64,000 bases of DNA from a bacterium (GTDB taxonomy: Bacteria; Vulcanimicrobiota; Vulcanimicrobiia; Vulcanimicrobiales; Vulcanimicrobiaceae). The notes under the pieces are model-generated. The model saw only the letters and a list, made by a program, of their open reading frames with translations. It ran no database searches and was not told the DNA's origin. Within the stretch, counting starts at the first letter, position 1; each line of letters opens with the position of its first letter. Both the position numbers and the translations under genes were made by a program. Location: assembly GCA_021790935.1 (NCBI GenBank), contig JAJYFL010000001.1:306617-370616 (forward strand), in the 5' to 3' direction. This document shows, piece by piece, positions 24,460 through 32,989 of this stretch.

Positions 24460-25877
24460 GGATCGCGCACGATCGTTCGGCCGTCGGCTTCGGCGAGCAG
24501 ATCGCTGAGCGCCGAGAACACGAGACCGCTGTCGTAGATCTGCGTGAGCGCGGGCGTCAGGGCCGGCGTCTGGCCGGCGCGTTCGAACGGAACGACCGTA
24601 CCGCCGGTGACGAGCGCAGTCGCGGGGAATCCCGCCACGCTTCTGAAGACGAGCTCCGCGTAGAGCGCGTTGCCCCAGCCGAACTCGGCCCGCGTGTAGC
24701 GCCAGTATCCGTTGGGGTAGAAGCTTTCGTGGATGAGCCCATCTTTGCTGTCGGTCTCGGCGAGCGTCGTGATCGCCTCTGCGGTCTCTTGCGCCGAGGT
24801 TGCCGTGATCGCTCGCGCCATGATGCCGAGGGGCCATACGTAACCGTAGGGAGTGTGTGGGCTTCCGAGCCCCTGCGCGTAGCGTCCGCTGAAATACCAT
24901 GGGTTCGCGGACGAGAGCGCAAACGCGCGCGTGTTGAGATAGACCGGATCGAACGGCGAGCACCAGCCGAAATACGGCATCGCGGTAAGGTCGGGGATGT
25001 TGGCGTCGTCCATGAACGCGTCGTCTCCGAGGCCGTCGGTTTCGTAGACCCACATCCAACCGCGGCCCGCGACCCACACGCGGCCGTAGCGCTCGATGCC
25101 CGTCTCTACGCGGTCGGCGAGGGCTCGCGCTTGCCGGGCGAGTTTCGCGTCGGCGTACCCATCGATCGCGAGGCGTTCGATGTCGCGTAGAGCGACGACC
25201 GCGAACATCTCCTGCGGGATATTGAAGCGGTACTCGACCGGATCGTCCGACGGACGAAACGCATCCCAAATCATGCCCGTGTTCGGATCGTACGCGTCGT
25301 TCGTATAGACGCGATACGGATAGGCGTAGCTGCCGCACGTCGCGTGATGCTCTTCGCACAGCCAGGTCTTGACGATCGTTCGCAGCGCGTCGTGCAGGTC
25401 GCGCGTAAAGAGGAGCCGGTTGCCGGTCTGCCGCCAATAGACCCACGCCAGGATCGCGGGCCATGCATCCGAGTCGACCTCCCACTTTCGCTCCCAGACA
25501 TGATAATCGGCTTGGAATGCATTCGCGTACGGATCCGTCAGGATATTTCGCGCATCCCGTTGGATGACGCCGTCGAGCCGAACCGACAAGACCGGGAATG
25601 CGCGGGCGAAGCGCACGTACGGAAGCGATTGCGCCGACGAATCGCGCAGCCACATCGCGGGGATATCCCCGGTCTGCACGTACGTCGTTCCGTCGTCTTC
25701 GCTGAAAAAGTCGGTGAAGAGCGTGTGGAAGAGCGTCCGAGCCTGGATCGGGCGAACGCGATGGCCCGTCAGCGGCACGAAGAGTTGCCGCGCGCCGGCG
25801 GGCAGCACGCCGGTCGCGAGCGCCGCAGCGATCCCTACGGCAGCTGCAGCCGGCCGAACCCATCGTCGCCAATCCAA
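24456..25877 (-). CDS. GH125 family exo-alpha-1,6-mannosidase, secreted
   Basis: A 473-aa protein with an N-terminal signal peptide (about 1-29). The (alpha/alpha)6-barrel GH125 hallmarks are 'TGDIPAMWLRDSSAQ', 'HVWERKWEVDSDAWPA', 'DAFRPSDDPVEYRFNIP', 'FMDDANIPDLTAMPYFGW' and 'LIHESFYPNG'. The family hydrolyses alpha-1,6-linked mannose from the non-reducing end with inversion. The gene follows the serine hydrolase by 18 bp and is probably in its operon. The stop codon is the TAG in the end of repeat copy B. Confidence 0.9.
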   Translation of the reverse strand: MDWRRWVRPAAAAVGIAAALATGVLPAGARQLFVPLTGHRVRPIQARTLFHTLFTDFFSEDDGTTYVQTGDIPAMWLRDSSAQSLPYVRFARAFPVLSVRLDGVIQRDARNILTDPYANAFQADYHVWERKWEVDSDAWPAILAWVYWRQTGNRLLFTRDLHDALRTIVKTWLCEEHHATCGSYAYPYRVYTNDAYDPNTGMIWDAFRPSDDPVEYRFNIPQEMFAVVALRDIERLAIDGYADAKLARQARALADRVETGIERYGRVWVAGRGWMWVYETDGLGDDAFMDDANIPDLTAMPYFGWCSPFDPVYLNTRAFALSSANPWYFSGRYAQGLGSPHTPYGYVWPLGIMARAITATSAQETAEAITTLAETDSKDGLIHESFYPNGYWRYTRAEFGWGNALYAELVFRSVAGFPATALVTGGTVVPFERAGQTPALTPALTQIYDSGLVFSALSDLLAEADGRTIVRDP

Positions 25878-25895
25878 CGGACGCGCCGTAACCCG

Positions 25896-27281
25896 TTAAT
25901 TCGCCCGGCGAAGGGTGAGCGTAACGATGCGGCCGCCCCGACCGTATCCGACGTCGATCCAGACCCGGCCGCGCTTGAGTGTTACTCGGTAGCGGTAGAC
26001 CTCGATGCCGTCGCGCCGCGAGCGTGCCACGAACTCAAAGAGCTTGGGCGGGCCGAGGCCGGCGAGGGTGCCCCGTAGGCGCGCCAGCCTTACCGGCGTG
26101 AGGTTCGCCGCGAGCGAACGGGGGTCGAACCGCCCCGAGATCAGACGCCCCACCAGCGAGCGAACGCGCGCCGTCACGCGCAGGTTTTCGTTCTCCACCG
26201 GCGCGAAGCGGCCGGCTGAAAGCCACGCGTCCTTGGGCGGTTCCACCGCGGCCAGGATGCTCTGCGCGAGCGGCGTCATATCCGTCGCGTCCTCGTCGCT
26301 CAGTACGGCGATGGCGATGCGCGCGCCGGGCACCAACACGTCGACTGCCGAGAAACCGTCGACGTAGCCGCTGTGCTCGTAGACGCGCCACCCGTACATG
26401 CGGGCGATGAAGAACCCGAAACCATACCCGTCGCCGGCTCCACCCGAGGGCGTTCCGGGCGTGAAGAGCATCGCGGTCGAGCTCGGGTCGAGGACGCGAT
26501 AAGCGAGCAGAGCGGCGTCCCAGTTCAAGAGGTCGCCGGCCGTGGACGAGAGCGCGCCCGCGCTATAGACCGCTCCGGCGGGCGTCGGCGGTGCCGGCAC
26601 GTTCTCCGCACCGTTCCAGCGGTAGCCGAGCGCGAGGTCGCGCGTGCCGGCCGGCGGCGCGCCGTAGACGGTATCGTGCAGCCCGAGCGGACCGAGCACG
26701 CTACGCCGCAGGTAGCGCGCGAACGGTTCGCCCGCGGCCTTCTCGATCAGCATCCCCAGGATTACGTAGTTCGTATTGCTGTACTCCCAGCGCGTCCCCG
26801 GCGCGAAATCCAGCGGCAAGGAGCGTACGAGGCCGAGCAGATCCGTGGGGGCGTAGATGCGATCCGATGCGTCGCGGTCGAAACCCGGGCGATCGGCGTA
26901 GTCGGGGATGCCGCTGGTCTGATTCAGGAGTTCGCGCACGGTGACGTTTGCGGCGATGGGATAGGATGGAAGCAGCGTTCCCATTCGCTGGTCGAGCGCG
27001 AGTCTTCCGTCGCGAACCAGCTGCAGCACCGCCGCCGCGGTGAATTGCTTGGTAATCGACCCGATGGCATACCGCGTCTGCGGCTCCGCCGGAAGATTGC
27101 GCGCGAGGTTGCGTTCGCCGTACGCGCGCTCGCAAAGGATTTCGCCGTTGCGACTCACGCCGAGCGAGATACCGGGCACGTGCCCCTGCCGCATCACGAA
27201 TTTTGCCGCGCGGTCGATCTGCGCGACCCCTCGCGCGGACAACGTGCAGGCCAGAACCGGCGGGGCGAGCAGCGGAAGCAT
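25896..27281 (-). CDS. Serine beta-lactamase-like hydrolase (class C/DD-peptidase fold)
   Basis: A 461-aa protein from the ATG at 27281 (weak GGTGAG site; an ATG at 27293 is an alternative). Penicillin-recognising motifs: S75-I-T-K78, then Y-S-N in 'WEYSNTNYVILG', and H-S-G in 'YEHSGYVDGFSAV' replacing KTG. The catalytic domain is followed by a C-terminal domain of about 110 aa like those in secreted esterase or D-aminopeptidase homologues. The first 15 residues are moderately hydrophobic, so export is possible but not clear. Probably the first gene of an operon with the GH125 mannosidase. It diverges from meaB with an 81-bp gap. Confidence 0.85.
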   Translation of the reverse strand: MLPLLAPPVLACTLSARGVAQIDRAAKFVMRQGHVPGISLGVSRNGEILCERAYGERNLARNLPAEPQTRYAIGSITKQFTAAAVLQLVRDGRLALDQRMGTLLPSYPIAANVTVRELLNQTSGIPDYADRPGFDRDASDRIYAPTDLLGLVRSLPLDFAPGTRWEYSNTNYVILGMLIEKAAGEPFARYLRRSVLGPLGLHDTVYGAPPAGTRDLALGYRWNGAENVPAPPTPAGAVYSAGALSSTAGDLLNWDAALLAYRVLDPSSTAMLFTPGTPSGGAGDGYGFGFFIARMYGWRVYEHSGYVDGFSAVDVLVPGARIAIAVLSDEDATDMTPLAQSILAAVEPPKDAWLSAGRFAPVENENLRVTARVRSLVGRLISGRFDPRSLAANLTPVRLARLRGTLAGLGPPKLFEFVARSRRDGIEVYRYRVTLKRGRVWIDVGYGRGGRIVTLTLRRAN

Positions 27282-27362
27282 CTCACCGTCCATTCGGCGA
27301 GGCGTGGGCCGGCCTTTGCCGGGCAGGTCCGTCCGCCGAGCTGCCACAATCCTTGTAGCGCC

Positions 27363-28343
27363 TTGAATGACGCCGACGGGGATGCCGTCTTGCTGCGCGA
27401 CTTCGCGGCTCGCTCGCCGCGAGCGCTCGCGCGCGCCATATCGGTCGCCGAGACCGGGCGCGGCGCCGAACTGATACGCCGGCTCTACGAGCGGGCCGGC
27501 CACGCCATGACGATCGGCTTGACGGGCCCTCCCGGCGTCGGGAAATCGACGCTCGGGTCGGCGCTCGTTCGCAAGGCTCGCTCCTTGGGCAAGAGCGTGG
27601 GCGTCGTATCGGTCGATCCGAGCTCGCCCTTCTCGCACGGTGCGCTGCTGGGCGACCGGATTCGGCTGGCCGAGCACTTCACCGATGCGGGTGTCTTCAT
27701 TCGCTCGATGGCTAGCCGCGGGCACCTGGGCGGGTTGGCCGGGGCGACGGCCGACGCGGTGTTGCTGATGGACGCCTTCGGTAAAGAGGTGATCCTGATC
27801 GAGACCGTCGGCGTGGGCCAATCCGAGATCGAGATCGCGGAGCTGGCTGCGACGACGATCGTCGCGCTGCAGCCGGGCAGCGGCGATTCGATCCAAGTGC
27901 TCAAAGCCGGGATCATGGAAGTCGCGGACATCTTCGTGGTCAACAAGGCCGACCACCCGATGGCCAACCAGCTCAAGCGTGAGATCCGCTCGATGATGGA
28001 GATGCTCGCTTTTAGCGGTTGGGTGCCCGAATTGGTCGTGACGCAGGCGATCTCAGGCGCGGGCGTCGACGACTTGTGGCGAGCGGTCGAACGGCACGCC
28101 GCCTACCTGCAGAGTTCGGGCGAGATCGTCGAGAGGCGCCGCGAAGCGTTCGCGCACCAGGTCCGGCAGCTCGCGCTCGGAACGCTGCAGCGCAAGCTCG
28201 ACCGCGAGCTCGCGAGCGAGATCGTGGCTGGGGCCGATCCCTACTCCGCCGCGCGCAGTATCCTGCGCACCTTCGGGGTCGATACGGAGGAGCCGGAAGA
28301 GGGGGGACGTCCCTCGCATCTCCGGGCATCGGTCAAAGGTTGA
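27363..28343 (+). CDS. meaB: MeaB/ArgK-type GTPase chaperone of B12-dependent mutases
   Basis: A G3E-family P-loop GTPase that gates cofactor loading of adenosylcobalamin mutases. Motifs: G1 'GLTGPPGVGKSTL', the base-interacting 'VVSVDPSSPFSHGALLGDRI', G3 region 'LIETVGVGQSE', and G4 'FVVNKAD'. These are typical of MeaB. The start is uncertain: the TTG at 27363 gives 326 aa, the usual size, and a second TTG lies at 27390. It precedes the mutase genes on the same strand, with repeat copy C in between, which supports a function as the mutase chaperone. Confidence 0.9.
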   Translation: MNDADGDAVLLRDFAARSPRALARAISVAETGRGAELIRRLYERAGHAMTIGLTGPPGVGKSTLGSALVRKARSLGKSVGVVSVDPSSPFSHGALLGDRIRLAEHFTDAGVFIRSMASRGHLGGLAGATADAVLLMDAFGKEVILIETVGVGQSEIEIAELAATTIVALQPGSGDSIQVLKAGIMEVADIFVVNKADHPMANQLKREIRSMMEMLAFSGWVPELVVTQAISGAGVDDLWRAVERHAAYLQSSGEIVERRREAFAHQVRQLALGTLQRKLDRELASEIVAGADPYSAARSILRTFGVDTEEPEEGGRPSHLRASVKG

Positions 28344-28344
28344 C

Positions 28345-28567
28345 CTAGGAGGCTGTCGGAGTTGAGCCGTTTTCGGATTTGGCGCCGAATTTTGTTCGGA
28401 GACGAGGCGCGAAGAAGCCGCGCCAGCGCGCATCCTGCGCTGCGCGGCACCTCCGCTTCCGTGCGGAGTGGGAGCGAAGCCGTAGCTTCGTGACTGATGA
28501 GCAACGAAGTATTCGGGCAAAAGGCGGCCCAAAGACGGAAACGTGCTTAACTCCGACAGCCTCTTAG
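28345..28567. repeat. Fold-back repeat, copy C (223 bp, inverted)
   Basis: Same length as copies B and D but in opposite orientation: the 'right' end (TTGAGCCGTTTTCGG) is on the left. The ends are CTAGGAGGCTGTCGGAGTTG and CTCCGACAGCCTCTTAG. It lies one base after the meaB stop TGA, separating meaB from the mutase large-subunit gene. The 96 bp that follow, up to the start codon, show only the ribosome-binding site. Confidence 0.92.
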
Positions 28568-28663
28568 AGCGAGTGGTTCTTGGGAAAATACACCCCGCGC
28601 GTTGAAGCGTCGGGGGCGCGGACCGGTTCGCGGCGTGCGTCGCCTTCTTGGAGGGGCTGATTT

Positions 28664-30376
28664 TTGGCCAAAATGATCGATCGACCGAGCGGTCTCGGCG
28701 CGCAGCCGACCGCGGAGTTCGAGCAGCAGAGGGAGCGCTGGGAGTCCGCCGGCGCCTTCCGCAAGCCGCGTAAGGGGCCCGGTTCGGGTGCGCTGGACCG
28801 CACCATCTCGGACCTTCCCCTGAAGGCGCTCTACGGCCCCGAAGACGTCGCGCATCTGGACTTGGCTCGCGATTTGGGCTACCCCGGCCAGTACCCGTAC
28901 AGCCGCGGCATCCATCCGTACATGTATCGCGACCGCCTCTGGACGATGCGCCAGTTCGCCGGCTTCGGCAACGCTCGGCAGACCAACGAGCGCTACCACT
29001 TCTTGCTCGCGCAAGGCCAGCACGGGCTCTCGGTTGCCTTCGACATGCCGACGCTCATGGGGTACGACTCCGATGCGCCGCAGGCGCGCGGCGAGGTTGG
29101 TAAGTGCGGCGTCGCGATCGACTCGCTGGCCGACATGGAGACGCTCTTCGACGGCATCGACATGGGCGATATCACGACGTCCATGACGATCAACGGACCC
29201 GCCTGCATCGCGCTCGCGCAATACGTCGCCGCGGCCGAGAAGAAGGGCATTCCGCGCAAGATTCTCGGCGGAACCGTTCAAGCCGATATCCTCAAGGAGT
29301 ACATCGCGCAGAAGGAGTGGATCTTTCCGCCGCGGCCGCACATGCGCATCCTCGCCGACATGATGCGCTTCTGCCGCGACGAGATGCCGCGCTGGAACTC
29401 GATATCCGTCTCCGGCTACCACATTCGCGAGGCCGGATCGACCGCGGTGCAGGAACTCGCGTTTACGCTGGCCGACGGCTTCGCCTACGTCGAAGCGGGC
29501 GTGAACGCCGGCATGGACGTCGACTCGTTCGCGCCGCGCCTCTCGTTCTTTTTCAACGCGCACATCGACTTCTTCGAGGAGATCTGCAAATACCGGGCCG
29601 CCCGCCGCATCTGGGCCCGTCACCTCAAAGAGAAGTACGGTGCGAAAGATCCCCGGTCGTGGCAGCTGCGCTTCCACACGCAGACCGCCGGCTGCAGCGC
29701 TACGGCGCAGCAGCCCGAGAACAACATCGTTCGGGTCGCGTACGAAGCGCTTGCGGCGGTGCTCGGCGGCACGCAGTCGCTGCACACCAACTCCATGGAC
29801 GAGGTGCTGGCGCTGCCCACCGAACGATCGGTGGAGATCGCGCTGCGGACGCAGCAGGTACTCGCGTACGAGACCAATGCGACCAACGTCGTCGATCCAC
29901 TCGGAGGCTCGTATTTCGTCGAGGCGCTCACCGACGAGATGGAGCGGCAAGCCGAAGAGTATTTCGCGCAAATCGAGGAATACGGCGGCGTGATCGAAGC
30001 AATAGAAGCCGGATTCTTCCAGCGCGAGATAGCCGATGCGAGCTACCGGTACCAGCGCTCTTTGGAGACGAAGGACCGCATTATCGTCGGCGTCAACGCT
30101 TTCGAGAGGCCCGAGGATCGCGGCGAGATCGAACTTCTCAAGATCGGCGAAGAGATAGAGCGCGGGCAGGCGCAGTCGGTGGCCGAGTTGCGAAACCGGC
30201 GCGACGCCGGCACCGTCGGCCGCACGCTCGAACGGCTGCAGCGCGCCTGTAAAGATCCGGCCGACAACGTTATGCCGCACCTGATCGCGAGCGTCAATGC
30301 CTACGCGACCGAAGGCGAGATTGTCCAGGCGATGGTCGAGGTCTACGGGCGTTACACCGAGCGCGCGGCTTTTTAG
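28664..30376 (+). CDS. icmA: Acyl-CoA mutase large subunit, isobutyryl-CoA mutase type
   Basis: A 570-aa B12-dependent mutase large subunit, TTG start with GGAGGGG 7 nt upstream. It has the TIM-barrel substrate domain only; the B12 domain is a separate gene. At the positions that distinguish mutases it has Phe98 (RQFAGF) where methylmalonyl-CoA mutase has Tyr, and Gln216 (YIAQKEW) where that enzyme has Arg. It also has '[12 protein letters not shown]' in place of the MCM 'THRGYD'. These fit isobutyryl-CoA mutase (isobutyryl-CoA to n-butyryl-CoA), or a close relative such as hydroxyisobutyryl- or pivalyl-CoA mutase. The conserved His253 (GYHIREAG) is present. Followed directly by a 56-aa gene and the small subunit. 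Confidence 0.88.
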   Translation: MAKMIDRPSGLGAQPTAEFEQQRERWESAGAFRKPRKGPGSGALDRTISDLPLKALYGPEDVAHLDLARDLGYPGQYPYSRGIHPYMYRDRLWTMRQFAGFGNARQTNERYHFLLAQGQHGLSVAFDMPTLMGYDSDAPQARGEVGKCGVAIDSLADMETLFDGIDMGDITTSMTINGPACIALAQYVAAAEKKGIPRKILGGTVQADILKEYIAQKEWIFPPRPHMRILADMMRFCRDEMPRWNSISVSGYHIREAGSTAVQELAFTLADGFAYVEAGVNAGMDVDSFAPRLSFFFNAHIDFFEEICKYRAARRIWARHLKEKYGAKDPRSWQLRFHTQTAGCSATAQQPENNIVRVAYEALAAVLGGTQSLHTNSMDEVLALPTERSVEIALRTQQVLAYETNATNVVDPLGGSYFVEALTDEMERQAEEYFAQIEEYGGVIEAIEAGFFQREIADASYRYQRSLETKDRIIVGVNAFERPEDRGEIELLKIGEEIERGQAQSVAELRNRRDAGTVGRTLERLQRACKDPADNVMPHLIASVNAYATEGEIVQAMVEVYGRYTERAAF

Positions 30377-30383
30377 GAGTATC

Positions 30384-30554
30384 ATGGTATTAAAGAGTGC
30401 GATTCCGCGCGAGCGGGCGCGGCAGACGCTGGCAGAGGTAACCCGCAAGCTCGAAGAGGCGCTCAGGCTGAGCCGCCAACTCGAATCCATCGGCTTCCCG
30501 CCCGCTCCGGCCGCCGGCCGCGCCGCAGCCGGCTCGAAGGAGCGGCATGATTAG
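30384..30554 (+). CDS. Unknown 56-aa protein between mutase subunit genes
   Basis: Starts at an ATG 7 bp after the large-subunit stop, with TAGGAG as ribosome-binding site. The product [20 protein letters not shown] and what follows is a charged amphipathic helix (about residues 8-38), then a Pro/Ala-rich tail. The stop overlaps the start of the small-subunit gene by 8 bp. No family recognised. Its fixed place in a coupled operon suggests a role linked to the mutase, for example as a subunit linker or stability factor, but this is only inference. Confidence 0.65.
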   Translation: MVLKSAIPRERARQTLAEVTRKLEEALRLSRQLESIGFPPAPAAGRAAAGSKERHD

Positions 30555-30960
30555 ACCGCTTCGCGTCATCGTCGCGAAAGCCGGGCTGGACGGCCACGAT
30601 CGTGGCGCCAAAGTCATCGCGCGCGCGTTGCGCGACGCGGGCATGGAGGTGATCTACACCGGGTTGTTCCAAACGCCCGAGCAGATCGTCCAGACCGCCA
30701 TTCAAGAGGATGCCGACGGCATCGGGTTATCGATCCTCTCCGGCGCGCACATGACGCTCTTTCCGCTCGTGGTCGAACAACTGAGAGCGCAAGGCGCGGA
30801 AGATATCGTCTTTTTCGGCGGCGGCACCATTCCGCCGGAGGATGCCGAGGAACTCAAGCGCCGGGGCGTGCGCGAGATTTTTACGCCGGGCGCGCCGCTC
30901 TCGCAGATCGTGGAGTTCGTGCAGCGCGAGTGTGGGAAGCGCCGGCAGCTCGTCGGCTAA
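30547..30960 (+). CDS. icmB: Cobalamin-binding small subunit of acyl-CoA mutase
   Basis: A 137-aa B12-binding domain. The base-off/His-on signature is complete: D-G-H-D-R-G, then 'GLSILSGAH' (SxL) and 'VFFGGGTIP' (GG). It holds adenosylcobalamin against the large subunit at 28664-30376. It is translationally coupled to the 56-aa gene upstream. The stand-alone size matches IcmB or the small chain of split mutases. Confidence 0.93.
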   Translation: MIRPLRVIVAKAGLDGHDRGAKVIARALRDAGMEVIYTGLFQTPEQIVQTAIQEDADGIGLSILSGAHMTLFPLVVEQLRAQGAEDIVFFGGGTIPPEDAEELKRRGVREIFTPGAPLSQIVEFVQRECGKRRQLVG

Positions 30961-30964
30961 CGGG

Positions 30965-31333
30965 TGGGTCGCGGGTGTGGCGCATCTGCCCGCGGGGGAC
31001 GCCCGCCTTTTCCCATCCTTGGGAAAAGGCTACTGCCTGAAATCGCTCTCCCGCCATCCTGGGGGGCTGTCGGAGTTAAGCACGTTTCCGTCTTTGGGCC
31101 GCCTTTTGCCCGAATACGTCGTTGCCCATCAGTCACGAAGCTACGGCTTCGCTCCCACTCCGCACGGAAGCGGAGGTGCCGCGCAGCGCAGGATGCGCGC
31201 TGGCGCGGCTTCTTCGCGCCTCGTCTTCGAACAAAATTCGGCGCCAAATCCGAAAACGGCTCAACTCCGGCAGCCTCCTGGCTCCGAGCGATTCTCAGAG
31301 CCCCCCGCGGACAGATGCGCCCCACCCGCGACG
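30965..31333. repeat. Outer inverted repeat enclosing copy D
   Basis: The left arm at 30965-30999 and the right arm at 31301-31333 are near-perfect inverted copies, sharing e.g. GCAGATGCGCC and CACCCGCGAC on the right. Unrelated in sequence to the 223-bp family. Copy D and a short hairpin lie between the arms. Confidence 0.75.
31059..31281. repeat. Fold-back repeat, copy D (223 bp)
   Basis: Same orientation and length as copy B. The ends have drifted: CTGGGGGGCTGTCGG on the left and CCGGCAGCCTCCTGG on the right, so the CTAG is now CTGG on both sides. The interior is nearly identical to copies B and C. Confidence 0.9.
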
Positions 31334-31404
31334 AGCCCCGCAGGCGGCGCTCCGGCGCACGCGCGTGTTTCGGCGGGCTCGGCATGACGCGCATGCGTGC
31401 TTCT

Positions 31405-31445
31405 TGTCATCCTGAGCTTGTCGAAGGATTGTCGAAGGATTGTCG
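31405..31445. repeat. REP-like palindrome
   Basis: TCATCCTGAGCTTGTCGAAGGA with a duplicated GATTGTCGAAG. A related palindrome in opposite orientation lies at 43819-43843. Such CCTTCGACA-type short palindromes are scattered between genes in many high-GC genomes. Confidence 0.55.
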
Positions 31446-31489
31446 GGGGCTGAACCAAAGCAGGTGTATCACTTTGTAATCGAGGGTTT

Positions 31490-32989
31490 GTGAACGTTCG
31501 AACGCGCGTTGCTCCGTCGCCGACTGGGGATCCGCATGTCGGAACCGCCTATGTCGCGCTCGTGAACTACTGCTTCGCGAAGAAGCATGGCGGGCAGTTC
31601 GTCCTGCGCATCGAGGATACCGACCGGCAGCGCAGCACGCCCGAATCGGAGCGGGCGATTCTCGACTCCTTGCACTGGTTGGGGCTGGCATGGGACGAAG
31701 GGCCGGATGCGGGCGGACCGCACGGGCCGTACCGGCAGAGCGAGCGCTCGGATATCTACCGCGAGTACGTGCGCGTCCTGCTCGATGCCGGGCACGCCTT
31801 CAAGTGCTTTTGCACCCCGCAGCGGCTCGAAGAGATGCGCGAGGCTCAGCGCGCCGCCAAGCAGCCGCCCCGCTACGACGGTTCCTGTTTGCGTTTGACG
31901 AGCGCCGAGATCGAGCGCGCCGAGGCGGCCAACGAGCGTTACGTGGTCCGCATGAAGGTGCCGGAGCGCGGCGTCTGCGTCGTCGACGATCTTCGGCGCG
32001 GCCCGATCGAGATCGAGTGGAACACGGTCGACATGCAGGTGCTGATGAAATCCGACGGCATGCCGACCTATCATCTTGCGAACGTGGTCGACGATCACCT
32101 GATGGAGATAACGCACGTCATTCGAGGCGAAGAGTGGGTGAGCTCGGCCCCCAAGCACATGCTTCTCTACCGGTATTTCGGGTGGGAGCCGCCGAAGCTG
32201 ATGCACCTGCCGCTGCTTCGCAACCCCGATAAGAGCAAGCTCAGCAAACGGAAGAATCCGACCAGCATCCTCTTCTACCGAGCGATGGGGTATCTGCCGG
32301 AAGCGCTGCTGAACTTTTTGGGGCTGCTCGTTTCGTCGTCGCCCGAGGGTGAGGAGATCGCGGATCTCGGCACGCTCGTGCAGCGCTTCGATTTCGAGCA
32401 CATCTCTCTCGGCGGGCCGGTATTCGACGTGCAGAAATTGGATTGGCTCAACGGCCGCTATCTGCGCGAGCAGCTCGATACCGCCGGCTTCTTGCAGCGA
32501 GTTCTGGCGTGGGGCTTCGAGCCGTCGCGCGCCGAGCGCATCGCATCGCTCGCGCGGCCGCGCGTCGAGCGCCTGAGCGATCTCGGGCCGCTGCTGGCCT
32601 TCCTCTTCGCCGGGCGCCTGCCGGTGACGGCCGAACAACTGCGCGACGGCAAGCTCGACGGCGAGCAGGTGCGCCGGTCCTTTGCGCTTGCGATGTGGCG
32701 CTTCGACGCCGTGCGCGACTGGCGAGTCGCCGAGATCGAGCGCGTGCTCAAGAGCGTCGCCGAGTCGCTGAGGCAAAAGCTGCGCGACGTCACGCGCCCG
32801 TTCTATGTGGCCATGACCGGAAGCCCGACGTCGGTCCCGCTCTACGACGCGATGGAACTGCTCGGGCGCGATATCGTGCGCGAGCGTTTGCGGTTTGCCC
32901 TCGATCTGCTCGGCCGGCCGAACGCCGCAGAAGAGAAGGCCTGGAAGGCCTTGCAGGCGGCCTCCGCACCGCCGCCGGAGATAGCGTAA
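31490..32989 (+). CDS. gltX: Glutamyl-tRNA synthetase
   Basis: A 499-aa class I synthetase from a GTG start. The N-terminal 'RVAPSPTGDPHVGTAYVAL' carries the HIGH-equivalent HVGT. 'FVLRIEDTDRQRSTPESE' is the glutamate-binding segment and 'KSKLSKRKNP' the KMSKS-equivalent. The C-terminal anticodon-binding helical domain is complete. It charges tRNA-Glu; a tRNA-Glu gene lies at the far end of the window. Its stop overlaps the glmU start (TAATG). Confidence 0.95.
   Translation: MNVRTRVAPSPTGDPHVGTAYVALVNYCFAKKHGGQFVLRIEDTDRQRSTPESERAILDSLHWLGLAWDEGPDAGGPHGPYRQSERSDIYREYVRVLLDAGHAFKCFCTPQRLEEMREAQRAAKQPPRYDGSCLRLTSAEIERAEAANERYVVRMKVPERGVCVVDDLRRGPIEIEWNTVDMQVLMKSDGMPTYHLANVVDDHLMEITHVIRGEEWVSSAPKHMLLYRYFGWEPPKLMHLPLLRNPDKSKLSKRKNPTSILFYRAMGYLPEALLNFLGLLVSSSPEGEEIADLGTLVQRFDFEHISLGGPVFDVQKLDWLNGRYLREQLDTAGFLQRVLAWGFEPSRAERIASLARPRVERLSDLGPLLAFLFAGRLPVTAEQLRDGKLDGEQVRRSFALAMWRFDAVRDWRVAEIERVLKSVAESLRQKLRDVTRPFYVAMTGSPTSVPLYDAMELLGRDIVRERLRFALDLLGRPNAAEEKAWKALQAASAPPPEIA

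Larger units (their letters stand above)
30961..31489. other. 529-bp intergenic region made of nested repeats
   Basis: No credible gene. It holds a 10-bp perfect inverted repeat (31006-31029, CCTTTTCCCA/TGGGAAAAGG), fold-back repeat copy D, an outer pair of inverted arms (30965-30999 and 31301-31333) around copy D, a REP-like palindrome (31405-31445), and the gltX upstream sequence. The 10-bp hairpin may terminate the mutase operon, although no T run follows. Confidence 0.75.

Noticed and set aside
27282..27362. Cobalamin riboswitch upstream of meaB/mutase
   Set aside because: Only 81 bp between divergent genes and no B12-box-like GCCACTG; nothing similar before icmA either.
28379..28567. 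Short open frames inside the 223-bp repeats (also 24237-24425 and 31122-31415)
   Set aside because: They recur only because the repeat is conserved, are not translated with any start signal, and the element looks structural.
29104..30252. Second long frame on the plus strand inside the mutase gene
   Set aside because: Arg-rich out-of-frame translation of icmA; no independent start signal.
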